A stretch of DNA of 64,000 bases from Erythrobacteraceae bacterium Alg239-R51 (GTDB lineage: Bacteria > Pseudomonadota > Alphaproteobacteria > Sphingomonadales > Sphingomonadaceae), in the NCBI GenBank assembly GCA_947331495.1, contig CAMZOI010000001.1, positions 620,001 to 684,000 of the forward strand, in the 5' to 3' direction. This document shows, piece by piece, positions 25,593 to 34,067 of the stretch. Every line of letters starts with the position of its first letter. Position 1 is the first letter of the stretch. The position numbers and the translations under genes were made by a program. The notes under the pieces were generated by a model. It did no database searches and was not told the DNA's origin. It saw only the letters and a program-made list of their open reading frames with translations.

Positions 25593-26589
25593 TTCCCAGG
25601 CCTTCGGCGTTAAGCTGTGCCACGAGGTCGTCGGGAAGATCGGTGAGGGTAAGCGTGTTTGCTGCGGCATTGAAGATCACGGCACGATTGCTGACCGCAT
25701 CTCTATCGAATTCGACCTTCCACTGCTTCGTCCCGCCCCGGAAGCGAACAAGCGAGACGAGTGCCCGGCGATCCGGCACGAACCGGTCGGTCAGCGCGCG
25801 GTCGGTGTGCGCGAGAAAATCTCCGAGCTTCTTCGGATCCTTCGGCATCAGTTCGTTGGCGAGCGCATCGAACTCGAGTTCCTCCCTGGCGCGTGATACG
25901 CGCTCGCAGATTGCCTTGGCGCGCCCGAGGAACTCGTTGCCCTCCCTCTCCGGCAAGCCCGTGGCAGCCACGAACTCCTTCAAGGCTGTGACGAGGTTGG
26001 AAGTATCGACGCGATCCTGGACGACGGAGTCGCAACCGAGGAAATGTCGAAAATATTCGGAGACGTCACCTTTGCCCTTGAGGAAGCTGATGTAGCGTTC
26101 CTCGCCTTTCGCCCAAGCGGTGAGGTTGATGCGTCCGGCGAAGCGGAACCCGTCGAGATCAAGGTGCCGAACGTCCCGCACGTCTCGCTCCGAGGTGAGC
26201 GCGGCGCTGAGCTTGTCGGTGATGATCGAGACAAGGAGATAGTCACGCGCTTCCCGGCGGAAATGCGCGAACAGTACATGCCCCCCGGTCGAGGCGGACC
26301 GCGCTTGGGCTTGATTGCGCAATGTGTCCATCATGCGCGTCGTGAGGAGGAGAAAGTCCTTCTCGGTATCCTCGACGTAATCGCGCACTTGCGCTTGCGT
26401 CGGATAACCCTCCGCCGTCGTGAATTTACCATGGGTCTTCGATGCGCGCCGATTATACAGGTCATACAGCTCGTCGATAAGCCTCTGGGTCGTCGGCGTG
26501 ACGGCAAGCTGCTTGTCTGCGGCGTGGACCTGATACATGCCGTCGCGGCGCTCTATGTCGTGGATTGCCAAGGCTACGATCTGATTCAA
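25585..26589 (-). CDS. Nucleoid-associated protein of the NdpA/YejK family
   Basis: Similar along its length to E. coli YejK: a start of NQIVALAIHDIERRD type, a GKFTTAEGYP-like segment and HVLFAHFRREARDYLLVSII. Next come RINLTAWAKGEERYISFLKGKGDVSEYFRHFLG, the FVPDRRALVSLVRF region, and NTLTLTDLPDDL at the end. A TTG at 26589 preceded by GGGGGA at 10 bp gives 334 residues, matching the family length of about 335; longer versions of the frame run through unrelated sequence. It is the first gene of a two-gene operon. Housekeeping NdpA genes are rarely found beside restriction systems, so this is likely a specialised copy. Confidence 0.82.
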   Translation of the reverse strand: MNQIVALAIHDIERRDGMYQVHAADKQLAVTPTTQRLIDELYDLYNRRASKTHGKFTTAEGYPTQAQVRDYVEDTEKDFLLLTTRMMDTLRNQAQARSASTGGHVLFAHFRREARDYLLVSIITDKLSAALTSERDVRDVRHLDLDGFRFAGRINLTAWAKGEERYISFLKGKGDVSEYFRHFLGCDSVVQDRVDTSNLVTALKEFVAATGLPEREGNEFLGRAKAICERVSRAREELEFDALANELMPKDPKKLGDFLAHTDRALTDRFVPDRRALVSLVRFRGGTKQWKVEFDRDAVSNRAVIFNAAANTLTLTDLPDDLVAQLNAEGLGNG

Positions 26590-26818
26590 AGTGTCGGGTC
26601 CCCCGAAACTGGGCGCTCCCTTAACATCGGATGAGCGCCTTCCATTGCGCCACCTCTTAACAACCAAGTGTCGTGAGCGCCAACAACCACATGCAATCAA
26701 CTGGTATTGCGCATGGGTTTCTCAAGGGCAGCGAGTTGATCAGTAGCCCAAGGGAAGCCCTTACCATACGTATCCTTCGTTCAAGAAGACACGTCGGCGG
26801 CTTTTGCCACCCTGATCT

Positions 26819-26938
26819 TTAGTGCGCGGACGCTTCCGCCAACGCTTGTGTATCTAAGTACTCCCGGATACTCGCGATCTTCTCGTCACGGATGGAGAAG
26901 GCGAAGATCCAATCATCTGTCCAGCTAGGGCAGCAACG
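26819..26938 (-). pseudogene. C-terminal fragment of a SnoaL/NTF2-like protein
   Basis: On the minus strand the frame reads DDWIFAFSIRDEKI, then REYLDTQALAEA, then a stop at 26819-26821. That is the characteristic tail of SnoaL-like (NTF2-fold) proteins. Upstream, similarity stops after about 39 codons, so only a relic is present. The rest of 26590-27301 holds no other recognisable feature apart from the small frame at 27037. Confidence 0.6.
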
Positions 26939-27036
26939 TCGCCTGAGGTGAGGGCGACCGAGATGGCCAAAGCCAAGGACGCCATCGCCGAGTACCGCCG
27001 CGCTGCTGGCGGGAAAACTGGAAGGCGAAGGCGCGG

Positions 27037-27261
27037 ATGGGCCCTTACAAGGCCATCACGCAGGTCCGGGCCATCCGCGCGTTGATATCCCACGCTCCGC
27101 AGGACGTCGGGTCCCGATACCGTGAGAACTGGAACAGGCTTCGGGCACTCTCAGCGGTCATGGCACCGCGAGACCACCAGGTGATGCTGAGTGAGGACGG
27201 ACGAATCGTGACCATCGATGTCGAGCAGGTGGGAAGCGGTCGCGACCTGCCGTCGCTCTGA
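27037..27261 (+). CDS. Small hypothetical protein, 74 aa, doubtful
   Basis: An open frame with fairly gene-like third positions (GPYKAITQVRAIRALI near its start, RIVTIDVEQVG near its end). No clear ribosome-binding site and no recognised family. The frame continues upstream of the ATG without a stop for some distance (WRENWKAKAR), so it may be a fragment of a larger gene, in keeping with the broken gene next to it. Confidence 0.3.
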   Translation: MGPYKAITQVRAIRALISHAPQDVGSRYRENWNRLRALSAVMAPRDHQVMLSEDGRIVTIDVEQVGSGRDLPSL

Positions 27262-27301
27262 AAATCCGGGGCTCCTTGCACGGAACACGCAGGCCGACCG
27301 A

Positions 27302-28741
27302 TCATGGAGCCGCAAGGTTCAACAGGAATTCGTGCAGACGGACCATGGCGAGCGTGTCGAGATGACAATATGCCCTCAATTCCTTCAAGAGACGCTCCCT
27401 TTCTTCCGTCTCATCCGAGGTGACCATCTCACGGAACGCGAGGATGGCGCCCGTCCCGTTATGGACACTGTCTTCGTCATACTCGAGATCCGGGCATACG
27501 ACCGGTAGGATCTTCTTGATCGACGCCGAACCCTCGAAGGCGGGGTGTACGTAGCCTTTGCGAAAGGGGAGCATCAGGTCCGCGGTCCTGTCGTTCAGGT
27601 CCTTCAGGAAACCGGCGTGTCTGGGTAGCAGCTCCGCCATCCGACGGTTGCACGATTTCTCGAAGGTCTGGTTCCATACGATCGCGCTTCCGGTCGTTCC
27701 GATCGCCGCCTTGAGGCGATCGACGAGCGCCTCTTCCATCCCGTGGCCGTCGCCGAGGAATTCACGATGCTCCAATGAACCGTCGGCATGTAGGACGTGG
27801 CAGGAGAACTGGACGGGGATCTGTTGGTGTGGTCCGTGTCCGCGCGCCATCGGGACGGCGCCGGCTGCCGTTTCGTAATCGTAGAAGTGGAGAGGGTACC
27901 TGAGCGAGGACAGGAAAGCCTTCACCTCTTCCGTCCGGACCACGGGCTGCCCGGTCCTCAGCGCCTCGAACGTGTCCAGCTGCGAAGGGGTGACGTCATC
28001 GTGCAACATGTCGGCGATGGCCAGCCGGCCTTCGTCGGCGAGGCGGGCGAGGCGAGGGCTCGAGATCCGTGGCAGGAGATGCGCCGAGGGGACCGGGATT
28101 TCCGGGTTCAGATGGTGGAACGAGGCACACCGTCTCGATGCCGTCCTGAGCAGGCAGCGGCACCCGCGTTCATCGATCTCCCCCATGGCCAGGAGCCCGA
28201 GTGCCTCGTCGATCTCGGCTTCGACCTCCTTTCGGATGGCCTCCAGCTCCTCGTCGACCTCGGCGAATGCGAGGAAGCGCGACGGGTCGAGCTCACCATC
28301 CAGCCGATAGTCGGCGTCCACGTGGACCACGCGGACCGATCGGACGATCAGGCCCGCGCGAGCGGCGACGATGGCCTGGAAGCAGGCGTCGACGAGATGG
28401 TCTTCTGGGGACGAGGACGATTTCACCTCGTACAGATCGATGGAGCCGTCGCTGTTGCGCCGAAGCGCGTCCACGCGGATGAGGCATCGTCCATCGGAGA
28501 TCGTGACCTGGAACTCGAAACGCTCCGCATCCGGACGCGTCCTGAGCAGATCGAGCGCGATGGCCTCGACCGCGTATCCGTCCTCCATGAGCAGCCGGTC
28601 GTAATCGGATGGTGGTGAACGGGGCACGACGGTCGGCTTTCGGAGCCTGAGCCAGAGATCCTTTGGACATTCCCGGAAAGAAAGGAACTCCGATTTGGAG
28701 AGCAGGGCCGCTGGCTCGAGGGAGGATGGGTTCAGCGTCAT
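27302..28741 (-). CDS. DUF2779 protein: Cas4-like nuclease plus DEDD exonuclease-like domains
   Basis: 479 residues. The N-terminal half looks like a PD-(D/E)XK (Cas4/RecB-type) domain: LSKSEFLSFRECPKDLWLR, then CLIRVDALRR and IDLYEVKSSSS. Cysteines in GCRCLLRTASRRC may belong to a metal cluster. The C-terminal half is the DUF2779 domain with a 3'-5' exonuclease look: FYDYETA, IVWNQTFEKSCNRRM and YCHLDTLAMVRLHEF. Such proteins are common in mobile DNA but poorly understood. The gene starts 42 bp from a palindromic site shared with another promoter in the island and is divergent from the antitoxin-like gene. Confidence 0.8.
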   Translation of the reverse strand: MTLNPSSLEPAALLSKSEFLSFRECPKDLWLRLRKPTVVPRSPPSDYDRLLMEDGYAVEAIALDLLRTRPDAERFEFQVTISDGRCLIRVDALRRNSDGSIDLYEVKSSSSPEDHLVDACFQAIVAARAGLIVRSVRVVHVDADYRLDGELDPSRFLAFAEVDEELEAIRKEVEAEIDEALGLLAMGEIDERGCRCLLRTASRRCASFHHLNPEIPVPSAHLLPRISSPRLARLADEGRLAIADMLHDDVTPSQLDTFEALRTGQPVVRTEEVKAFLSSLRYPLHFYDYETAAGAVPMARGHGPHQQIPVQFSCHVLHADGSLEHREFLGDGHGMEEALVDRLKAAIGTTGSAIVWNQTFEKSCNRRMAELLPRHAGFLKDLNDRTADLMLPFRKGYVHPAFEGSASIKKILPVVCPDLEYDEDSVHNGTGAILAFREMVTSDETEERERLLKELRAYCHLDTLAMVRLHEFLLNLAAP

Positions 28742-28782
28742 CGAACAAGCATAGCATCCGGGAACGAGCTGGCAACGAGAAA

Positions 28783-28800
28783 GTATACTAAAAAGTATAC
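28783..28800. promoter_or_regulatory. GTATAC-N6-GTATAC operator-like site, copy 1
   Basis: GTATAC TAAAAA GTATAC lies between the divergent DUF2779 and antitoxin-like genes, 13 bp ahead of the latter's ATG. The same layout with TTTAAA in the middle occurs at 40787-40804, and both copies are followed by AG on the plus strand. Confidence 0.65.
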
Positions 28801-28813
28801 AGGAGTCTCGGTG

Positions 28814-29158
28814 ATGAAGTTTGAGAGAGGCGTTGAGGAAGAGGCCATGCGCCGGGAGTTCCGAGCGCTCTGTGACCGGTGGTCGCTAAGTGACGCGGAG
28901 ATCGAGGGTCTGCTCGGCCAGGGTGTGGTCCAGCGTGAACGCGCGATGCGAACGGTGCTGACGCTGGATTGCGTGCTTCGGGATCTACCGTTCCGGATGC
29001 CAGTCGAGGAATGGCTGCGCGCGCCGGACCCCGTAGGTAGCGACCCGAACCCGCTCTCCTTCATGTCTCGCGGATCGCTTGAACTGGGCGCGATGCTGGA
29101 GGCGGCCCGTCGTCGGCGGGCCGGGTTCGAGTCCGGTGGGTCGGGGGGACCTGTATGA
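28814..29158 (+). CDS. Putative antitoxin of the Xre/MbcA/ParS type, 114 aa
   Basis: Small helical protein whose C-terminal third (NPLSFMSRGSLELGAMLEAARRRR) resembles the toxin-binding domain of MbcA/ParS-type antitoxins. The first part (FRALCDRWSLSDAEIEGLLG) is compatible with their helix-turn-helix region. GGAG stands 8 bases before the ATG at 28814; a GTG at 28811 is in frame. An operator-like dyad covers the promoter, as expected for an autoregulated antitoxin. The following gene starts 5 bp later and is the natural partner, although it does not show a RES-domain motif that I can recognise. Confidence 0.55.
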   Translation: MKFERGVEEEAMRREFRALCDRWSLSDAEIEGLLGQGVVQRERAMRTVLTLDCVLRDLPFRMPVEEWLRAPDPVGSDPNPLSFMSRGSLELGAMLEAARRRRAGFESGGSGGPV

Positions 29159-29162
29159 GCCG

Positions 29163-29633
29163 ATGGTTACACGGTCGATTGATCCTGGCCGGGCATCTCC
29201 TCGGATCCGCGTCTCGCAGGTGAGCTGTGGGTCCGCATCTCGGCGATGGACGTTGTCCTGGAGGCCTCGGGGAGACCGGCTCTTCGCCTTGTCCGAGACC
29301 GTGGATGACCCGGAGCGGCTGTCCGGGATCATCGAGACGCGCATCCGCGAGGCTTGGCGGGGGGAGTTCAGGCTCCGGGCGGCGTGGTCTGGATTGGTTC
29401 TCGTACGCTTCGTCAGGGCAGCGGACCTGCTTGCCTGGAATCCAGATCATCGGTGCCTTCCGGCCCCGGCATGCGATACGTATTGGGAGCGCGACCTGGC
29501 CCTCGAAGTCGCGAGATGGGACACGAGATGTCGGATCGCGGAGATAGCGAGCGATGCGCGATCGAGCGGTCAGGCATGTCGTTCGGACCTGCGCGCGTGG
29601 CGCGCGGGTTTCGACCTCCTGCGCAGGCCTTAG
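29163..29633 (+). CDS. Hypothetical protein, possible toxin partner, 156 aa
   Basis: Not recognised. Starts 5 bp after the antitoxin-like gene, with GGGGGGA upstream, so it is in the same operon. Third codon positions are strongly GC-biased over 29270-29630, supporting real coding. It is arginine- and tryptophan-rich (IETRIREAWRGEFRLRAAW, VRFVRAADLLAW, YWERDLALEVARWDTRCRI). The first 40 codons look less gene-like and could be out of frame. Toxin function is suggested only by its position. Confidence 0.5.
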   Translation: MVTRSIDPGRASPRIRVSQVSCGSASRRWTLSWRPRGDRLFALSETVDDPERLSGIIETRIREAWRGEFRLRAAWSGLVLVRFVRAADLLAWNPDHRCLPAPACDTYWERDLALEVARWDTRCRIAEIASDARSSGQACRSDLRAWRAGFDLLRRP

Positions 29634-29657
29634 GAGTACGCCGCTATCCGGCGCGGG

Positions 29658-30212
29658 TCATTCCGATCCTCGCCTGGGCCGTCGCGGAAGGTCGGGGTTG
29701 GTCACGGTCCGCAACTCGCGCAGGACCTTGCTGAGCGTCTTGCGATGCCATGTGACCAGCCGACGCAAGGCTCCCGCCTTGCGGACGAGCTTGGAGACAT
29801 CTTTCTGGAGCTTCTCTATCAGCCTGTCTTTGGCCATGCATCCTTGGCAGGTCTCGCGGCGATGGCGGACGACGACCTTGCCGAGGCCGCGAGCTTCGGC
29901 GAGGCGCTGGTAGCGCAGCAGGTTGCGGCGGTGGGGGTCGCGGCCCAGGGTCGTGGCGCTCGAACCCATGATCTCGGCGACCTTCCGGATCGTCGGCATC
30001 AGCCCCGACTCTATGAGATGCCGGCAGGCGATCTGCAGCTTTCTCGTAGTGTCCCTGATCCGCCGCTTGTCGTAGTCGTCCAGCGACGCCGGGCCGCCGG
30101 AGCCGACCGGCATGCTGTCGCGACCCCTCTTGGTCGCTCGTGCGGATGGCGCTGCCGGGTGCGTAGGCAGGTTCGCCTCATCCTCGAGGCCGACGAGGCG
30201 CAGGTAGCTCAT
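29658..30212 (-). CDS. TnpC-like (DUF6262-type) accessory protein of a recombinase trio
   Basis: 184 residues, basic. The middle (RKLQIACRHLIESGLMPTIRKVAEIMGSSATTLGRDP) is a helix-turn-helix-like region and the C-terminal part (AKDRLIEKLQKDVSKLVRKAGALRRL) a coiled coil, the layout of Tn554 TnpC and related proteins that assist the paired tyrosine recombinases. It overlaps the recombinase gene before it by 4 bp and is the third gene of the trio. Confidence 0.7.
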   Translation of the reverse strand: MSYLRLVGLEDEANLPTHPAAPSARATKRGRDSMPVGSGGPASLDDYDKRRIRDTTRKLQIACRHLIESGLMPTIRKVAEIMGSSATTLGRDPHRRNLLRYQRLAEARGLGKVVVRHRRETCQGCMAKDRLIEKLQKDVSKLVRKAGALRRLVTWHRKTLSKVLRELRTVTNPDLPRRPRRGSE

Positions 30213-32428
30213 GCGCCGTCCTCCAGGCGCCCCAAGCGGCGCTCGATGCTCGCGGCCGAGGCGGCGCTCTTCGCTTCCTCTTCGTCCGTATCGTATGTGA
30301 CGAGGGCGAACAGACCCGAGTGCCCGAGACGCGCGGCCCGGATCCAGTCCGGCACCCCTTCGAATTGCGCTTCCTCATTGAGGGCGTGTCGAAGGTCGTG
30401 GATGGTGAAGCGCTCCCAGCCGGCCAGTGCGTAAGCCAGACAGGTGATCGTGAAGAGATCGGGTAACCGCCGGCCCGAATGCGAGAACGTGAGGGGGCCG
30501 GGCTCGACCTTCCAGGCCCTGAGGAAATCCGCTTCGACGGTGGGAAAGCGGTCCCGGCCGGTCCTGAAGAGCTCCAGATCATGCAGATCGAGTATTTCGT
30601 CCATGGTCGCCCGGTCCACCACGAGCAGCTTCGGCTCGACATCCTCAAGCGGGGTATGGCTGGGGACCTTGGGTATGACCTCTTGCGAGTAGTGAGCTTG
30701 GCCCGGAATCATGTCGTCGCGCGTCCAGCGATCGACACGTAGCTGCAGGATCTCGTCGAGCCGGGCCTGGGTCTGTGCGCCGATGGTCACGAGGAGCGCT
30801 GCCAGGCGGACGGCGTGGCAGATCTCCAGGAGTGGCACGAAAGACCGTCCGAGAAGCGATGCGTTGCGCGCGAGCGTGGCGCGGGTGTCCGAGAACTTGA
30901 GTAGCCCGGAGAAGGCCTCCCGCACCGTCGGCAATCCGTATTTGGAAAGCGTCTCGATCCGTTTCAGCCTCGTCTCGACAGGCAACGAGGCGATCGATGC
31001 CTGCGTGAAGTTGCGCGCGCATTCGAGAAGCCAGCATTCCGAGGGTTCCGCTCCGGTGTGCCGGTCCATCGCCAGCAACTCGATGACCGGACCGTCATCC
31101 TCTTGGCGGTTGCGGTGGCGCCTGATTGCTTCCCGGGTGGCAATACTGGTTTCGAGCCAGCCCAACGATTCCCATGCGGCTGCGTCCTTCCAGACTCTCA
31201 GATGCTGTATGTGCCAGCCTCCGTCATAGAGTCCGCGCCGATCGAGGTTGGGAAGCAGGACCTCGAAGTCCTGATGGCCCCTTCCATCCCCAAGCTGCTT
31301 GATCGCTTCGATCGCGCCTTCCGTGAGCGCACGCGCACAGTATGCGCGGTTATCGACCGACGCGAGAATCTCGTCGAGATTGACGCGGACGCGTCGGGTC
31401 CTCGTCTTCCGCCATTCCTTCCTCTCTGCGGACGAGGCGGAGGCGATCCGCGTCATGGCTTCCGAAAGTTCCGCCGAGGGCTTGAAGGCGGTGGGAATGT
31501 GACGGAGGAAGATGCTGCGCTTCTCGTCCTGTAGTTCTCTCGAATAGCGCGCAAGGGTCGAGGTGAACCAGCCCCAAGCGCGAACCATGTACAGGCGGCT
31601 GTAGTTGCTTTCTCCGCTTAGCTCCGCGCCCGCGTCCGAGAGGAGCCACCTGCAAGCCTCGTCAAGGCGCGCGGGTTCCCAGACGGTTTCGCCCCACGCC
31701 GCCTCCAGGATCTCGGTGAACTTCCTGAGGTAGAAAAGGATGGTCGCCTGCGTTTGCCAGCGCCTGCTCGATCGGGCGGAGATGAAGGCGTAGAGGACGG
31801 CCGCTTCGATCTTCCGGGTGAGCTTGACCGCGTTGTTCAGGACATTCCGCGCCGGCGGCTCGTATTCGTGACCTCTGAGTGGGTCCAGGCTTGTTCGCGG
31901 AAGACTGCGGAGATCCTCTGGGAGGACGCTCGCCGCGAGGGACGCGTCGACCTCCGGAACGTCGCCGGCAGCGGCGGCCCAGCGGGTCGTGAGCGCGCTG
32001 CGGAAATGCGGCCTGATGGCCTCCTGGATGGTGTGCCATTCGTCGGGCAACTTCGGAAGCCATGCTCTGGCCTCTGCCTCGTTCAGGACCCCGATTTCGG
32101 AAAGGACGCCGCCGACTGCCTTGAGCACGTCGAGCGGATGCTCCTCGTCTCTGTCGATTTTGCAGAGTTCCCGAGCGTCCGAGTACAGCTGGAGGTCATG
32201 GGGAGTAGTGACAGCACCATGCCTCTCCCGCCACTCGTGATAGACGCCGTCGAGCAGGGTGACCGGATGGATGATCACGAGTTTCCTCTTCCCACCGGGT
32301 CGGGTCCAGGACCTCATGACTCCGAGGCGAGCGAGTTCATCGACTGTTGCGGCCCTGACGCTCATCATCCGGGCCGCTGTCCGCTTGGGAACTGCCACGT
32401 GTGTCGCATGGAGTGCCGGACCGGTCAT
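30209..32428 (-). CDS. Large tyrosine recombinase (TnpB-like), 739 aa
   Basis: Site-specific recombinase with a long N-terminal DNA-binding part and a C-terminal catalytic domain. The first active arginine is in GAQTQARLDEILQLR. IHDLRHALNEEAQ gives the HxxR box, ARLGHSG the second histidine and LVTYDTD the nucleophilic tyrosine. Length and position between two overlapping partner genes match TnpB of Tn554-type elements. The ATG overlaps the stop of the preceding gene (ATGA). Confidence 0.8.
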   Translation of the reverse strand: MTGPALHATHVAVPKRTAARMMSVRAATVDELARLGVMRSWTRPGGKRKLVIIHPVTLLDGVYHEWRERHGAVTTPHDLQLYSDARELCKIDRDEEHPLDVLKAVGGVLSEIGVLNEAEARAWLPKLPDEWHTIQEAIRPHFRSALTTRWAAAAGDVPEVDASLAASVLPEDLRSLPRTSLDPLRGHEYEPPARNVLNNAVKLTRKIEAAVLYAFISARSSRRWQTQATILFYLRKFTEILEAAWGETVWEPARLDEACRWLLSDAGAELSGESNYSRLYMVRAWGWFTSTLARYSRELQDEKRSIFLRHIPTAFKPSAELSEAMTRIASASSAERKEWRKTRTRRVRVNLDEILASVDNRAYCARALTEGAIEAIKQLGDGRGHQDFEVLLPNLDRRGLYDGGWHIQHLRVWKDAAAWESLGWLETSIATREAIRRHRNRQEDDGPVIELLAMDRHTGAEPSECWLLECARNFTQASIASLPVETRLKRIETLSKYGLPTVREAFSGLLKFSDTRATLARNASLLGRSFVPLLEICHAVRLAALLVTIGAQTQARLDEILQLRVDRWTRDDMIPGQAHYSQEVIPKVPSHTPLEDVEPKLLVVDRATMDEILDLHDLELFRTGRDRFPTVEADFLRAWKVEPGPLTFSHSGRRLPDLFTITCLAYALAGWERFTIHDLRHALNEEAQFEGVPDWIRAARLGHSGLFALVTYDTDEEEAKSAASAASIERRLGRLEDGA

Positions 32429-33753
32429 CGCGCGATTTCGCTCAGACGCCGGTCGGTATGGTTCGGGGCACCGTTCTGCCGTCTCACGGGCATGACTAGG
32501 CCGCCGGTCTGCGGTCGCCTATCGACGCGGATCTCATGGCGACGGACCTTCGCATCCGCAGCTATCATGTCGACAAGCTCGCCGCAGTAACGGTAGAATG
32601 ACTTCTTGGACTTGATCGACATGTCCTGCCGGAGTTGATCGACCGCGCGCCATTTCTGCTCCTCCTCTCCTTGACCGGAAAGCAGGATGTGCTCCAGCTC
32701 CGCTTGGATCTTGCCGGCGCGCAAGCGGTGAATGGTGGCCCGGACGGATGTGAACTTTGAGTGGATCATCACATTGTGACGCTCCATCGTCGGCCTGACG
32801 TAGTCGTTGTTGTAGGTGTGATAGGTGAACGGCTTGCCGAGGGCGGATGGGAACAGCGCCACGGCCCTGAGCCCTGTTTCGTCGCCGATCTCGACCATGC
32901 GCCTGAGTTCTGCCATCGATGGCCGCGCTGGATCGTCGTCGAACGAATGCGCGAGCCGGAGGGCGGTCTCCTTCCCGATGACGACGGTCTTGACGCGTTG
33001 GCCGTCCGAGCCCTTGTTGGGAGCTGCGATCACGCAACCGAAGTTCCATCTCGCCCAGTCATGCGCGTTGAGAGCGTGAGCATCCTCGAACCTGCATCCG
33101 TCGTCATCGATCACGCAGAGCAGGTCGTATGCCGGATGCTTCCACCCGTCCGCTTCGGCGGCGGAACGCATCTTGTGGCCCAGGCCGCGCGGATCCTCGA
33201 ACCGGAGCGGATAGGTTTCCCTGCCGATGGTGAGGAACTGGGTGCCGTTGTACGAGGCACCCTTCTTGACCGAGCCATAGAGGGTGCGGCGCCTGTCGTT
33301 GAGCTCGGTCGGGGTCAGGGTCTGGAAGCCGAGCACCTTGGTCGGCCGTTCGAGTTCCCGCAGCCCTTGGCGATGGAGACTGGCGTAGAGGACGTCGAGC
33401 GATTGGATGAAGGTCGGTAGCACGCCGAAGCTGGCTCCGGCGCCACGCCGTACATGGGTCGCCTCGTCCTCCCGATTGCTGTAGACGCATTCGAACCCAA
33501 GGGTTTCCAACATGTCCTCGATCCGCTCGACACCTTGGTCGCGCCGTTCGCCGATGAAGGAGCCCACGCTCTCTCCGTCGTGCATCCGATGATTGAGGAA
33601 GGATTCGAACAGGCCCTTGATGCGTGCTACGGAGGTATCCGCGAGGCGGTCGAATGCCGCCCTGACGCCTTCAGTGAGGTCAGGGTCTCGGCGGTCGCCG
33701 AGAGCGACGGTCCATTTTCCGCCGACTTCAAAAGTGTGGTAGCGATCGGTCAT
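32425..33753 (-). CDS. Diverged tyrosine recombinase-like protein (TnpA-like), 442 aa
   Basis: First gene of the trio. The C-terminal region has SVRATIHRLRAGKI, reminiscent of the HxxR box, and a later SFYRYCGEL that could carry the tyrosine, but the motif set is weak; the assignment leans on position ahead of the TnpB- and TnpC-like genes. The ATG at 33753 (MTDRYHTFEVGGKW) was chosen; 26 further residues upstream are in frame but hydrophobic and unlike the rest. No ribosome-binding site is clear. Confidence 0.6.
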   Translation of the reverse strand: MTDRYHTFEVGGKWTVALGDRRDPDLTEGVRAAFDRLADTSVARIKGLFESFLNHRMHDGESVGSFIGERRDQGVERIEDMLETLGFECVYSNREDEATHVRRGAGASFGVLPTFIQSLDVLYASLHRQGLRELERPTKVLGFQTLTPTELNDRRRTLYGSVKKGASYNGTQFLTIGRETYPLRFEDPRGLGHKMRSAAEADGWKHPAYDLLCVIDDDGCRFEDAHALNAHDWARWNFGCVIAAPNKGSDGQRVKTVVIGKETALRLAHSFDDDPARPSMAELRRMVEIGDETGLRAVALFPSALGKPFTYHTYNNDYVRPTMERHNVMIHSKFTSVRATIHRLRAGKIQAELEHILLSGQGEEEQKWRAVDQLRQDMSIKSKKSFYRYCGELVDMIAADAKVRRHEIRVDRRPQTGGLVMPVRRQNGAPNHTDRRLSEIAR

Positions 33754-33828
33754 GGATACGTATAGGTCATAAAAAATTATGAACCAAACGTCTCCAGAGA
33801 TTTTTTTGTTCCGCGTAGGGTGTGGTGA

Positions 33829-33889
33829 CACCGCACGCGACGACCCCCACTAGATCCTTATGTTTTCATGGGTCTTCTCGCGTGCGGTG
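33829..33889. repeat. 12-bp inverted repeat upstream of the recombinase trio
   Basis: CACCGCACGCGA (33829-33840) and TCGCGTGCGGTG (33878-33889) are perfect inverted copies 37 bp apart; both arms also neighbour GTGACAC-like sequence. It sits about 75 bp ahead of the TnpA-like start, where Tn554-like elements have their left end, so it may be a recombinase-binding site or the promoter's operator. The rest of 33754-34067 shows nothing. Confidence 0.6.
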
Positions 33890-34067
33890 ACACTCCACCA
33901 AGAAGTTCAGCTTCTCTGATCGAGTGACGCTGCGGAAGAGCGCTTCGTTCGAAGCCTCAATCCGACACCCACGTCCTACTTCAGGCCGACCTACAAGCCA
34001 GCCGGGTCCGACCTTGCAATGGCTCCCGCGAGCCGCACCGCCTGCACAGGTTACGCCTAACATTGCG

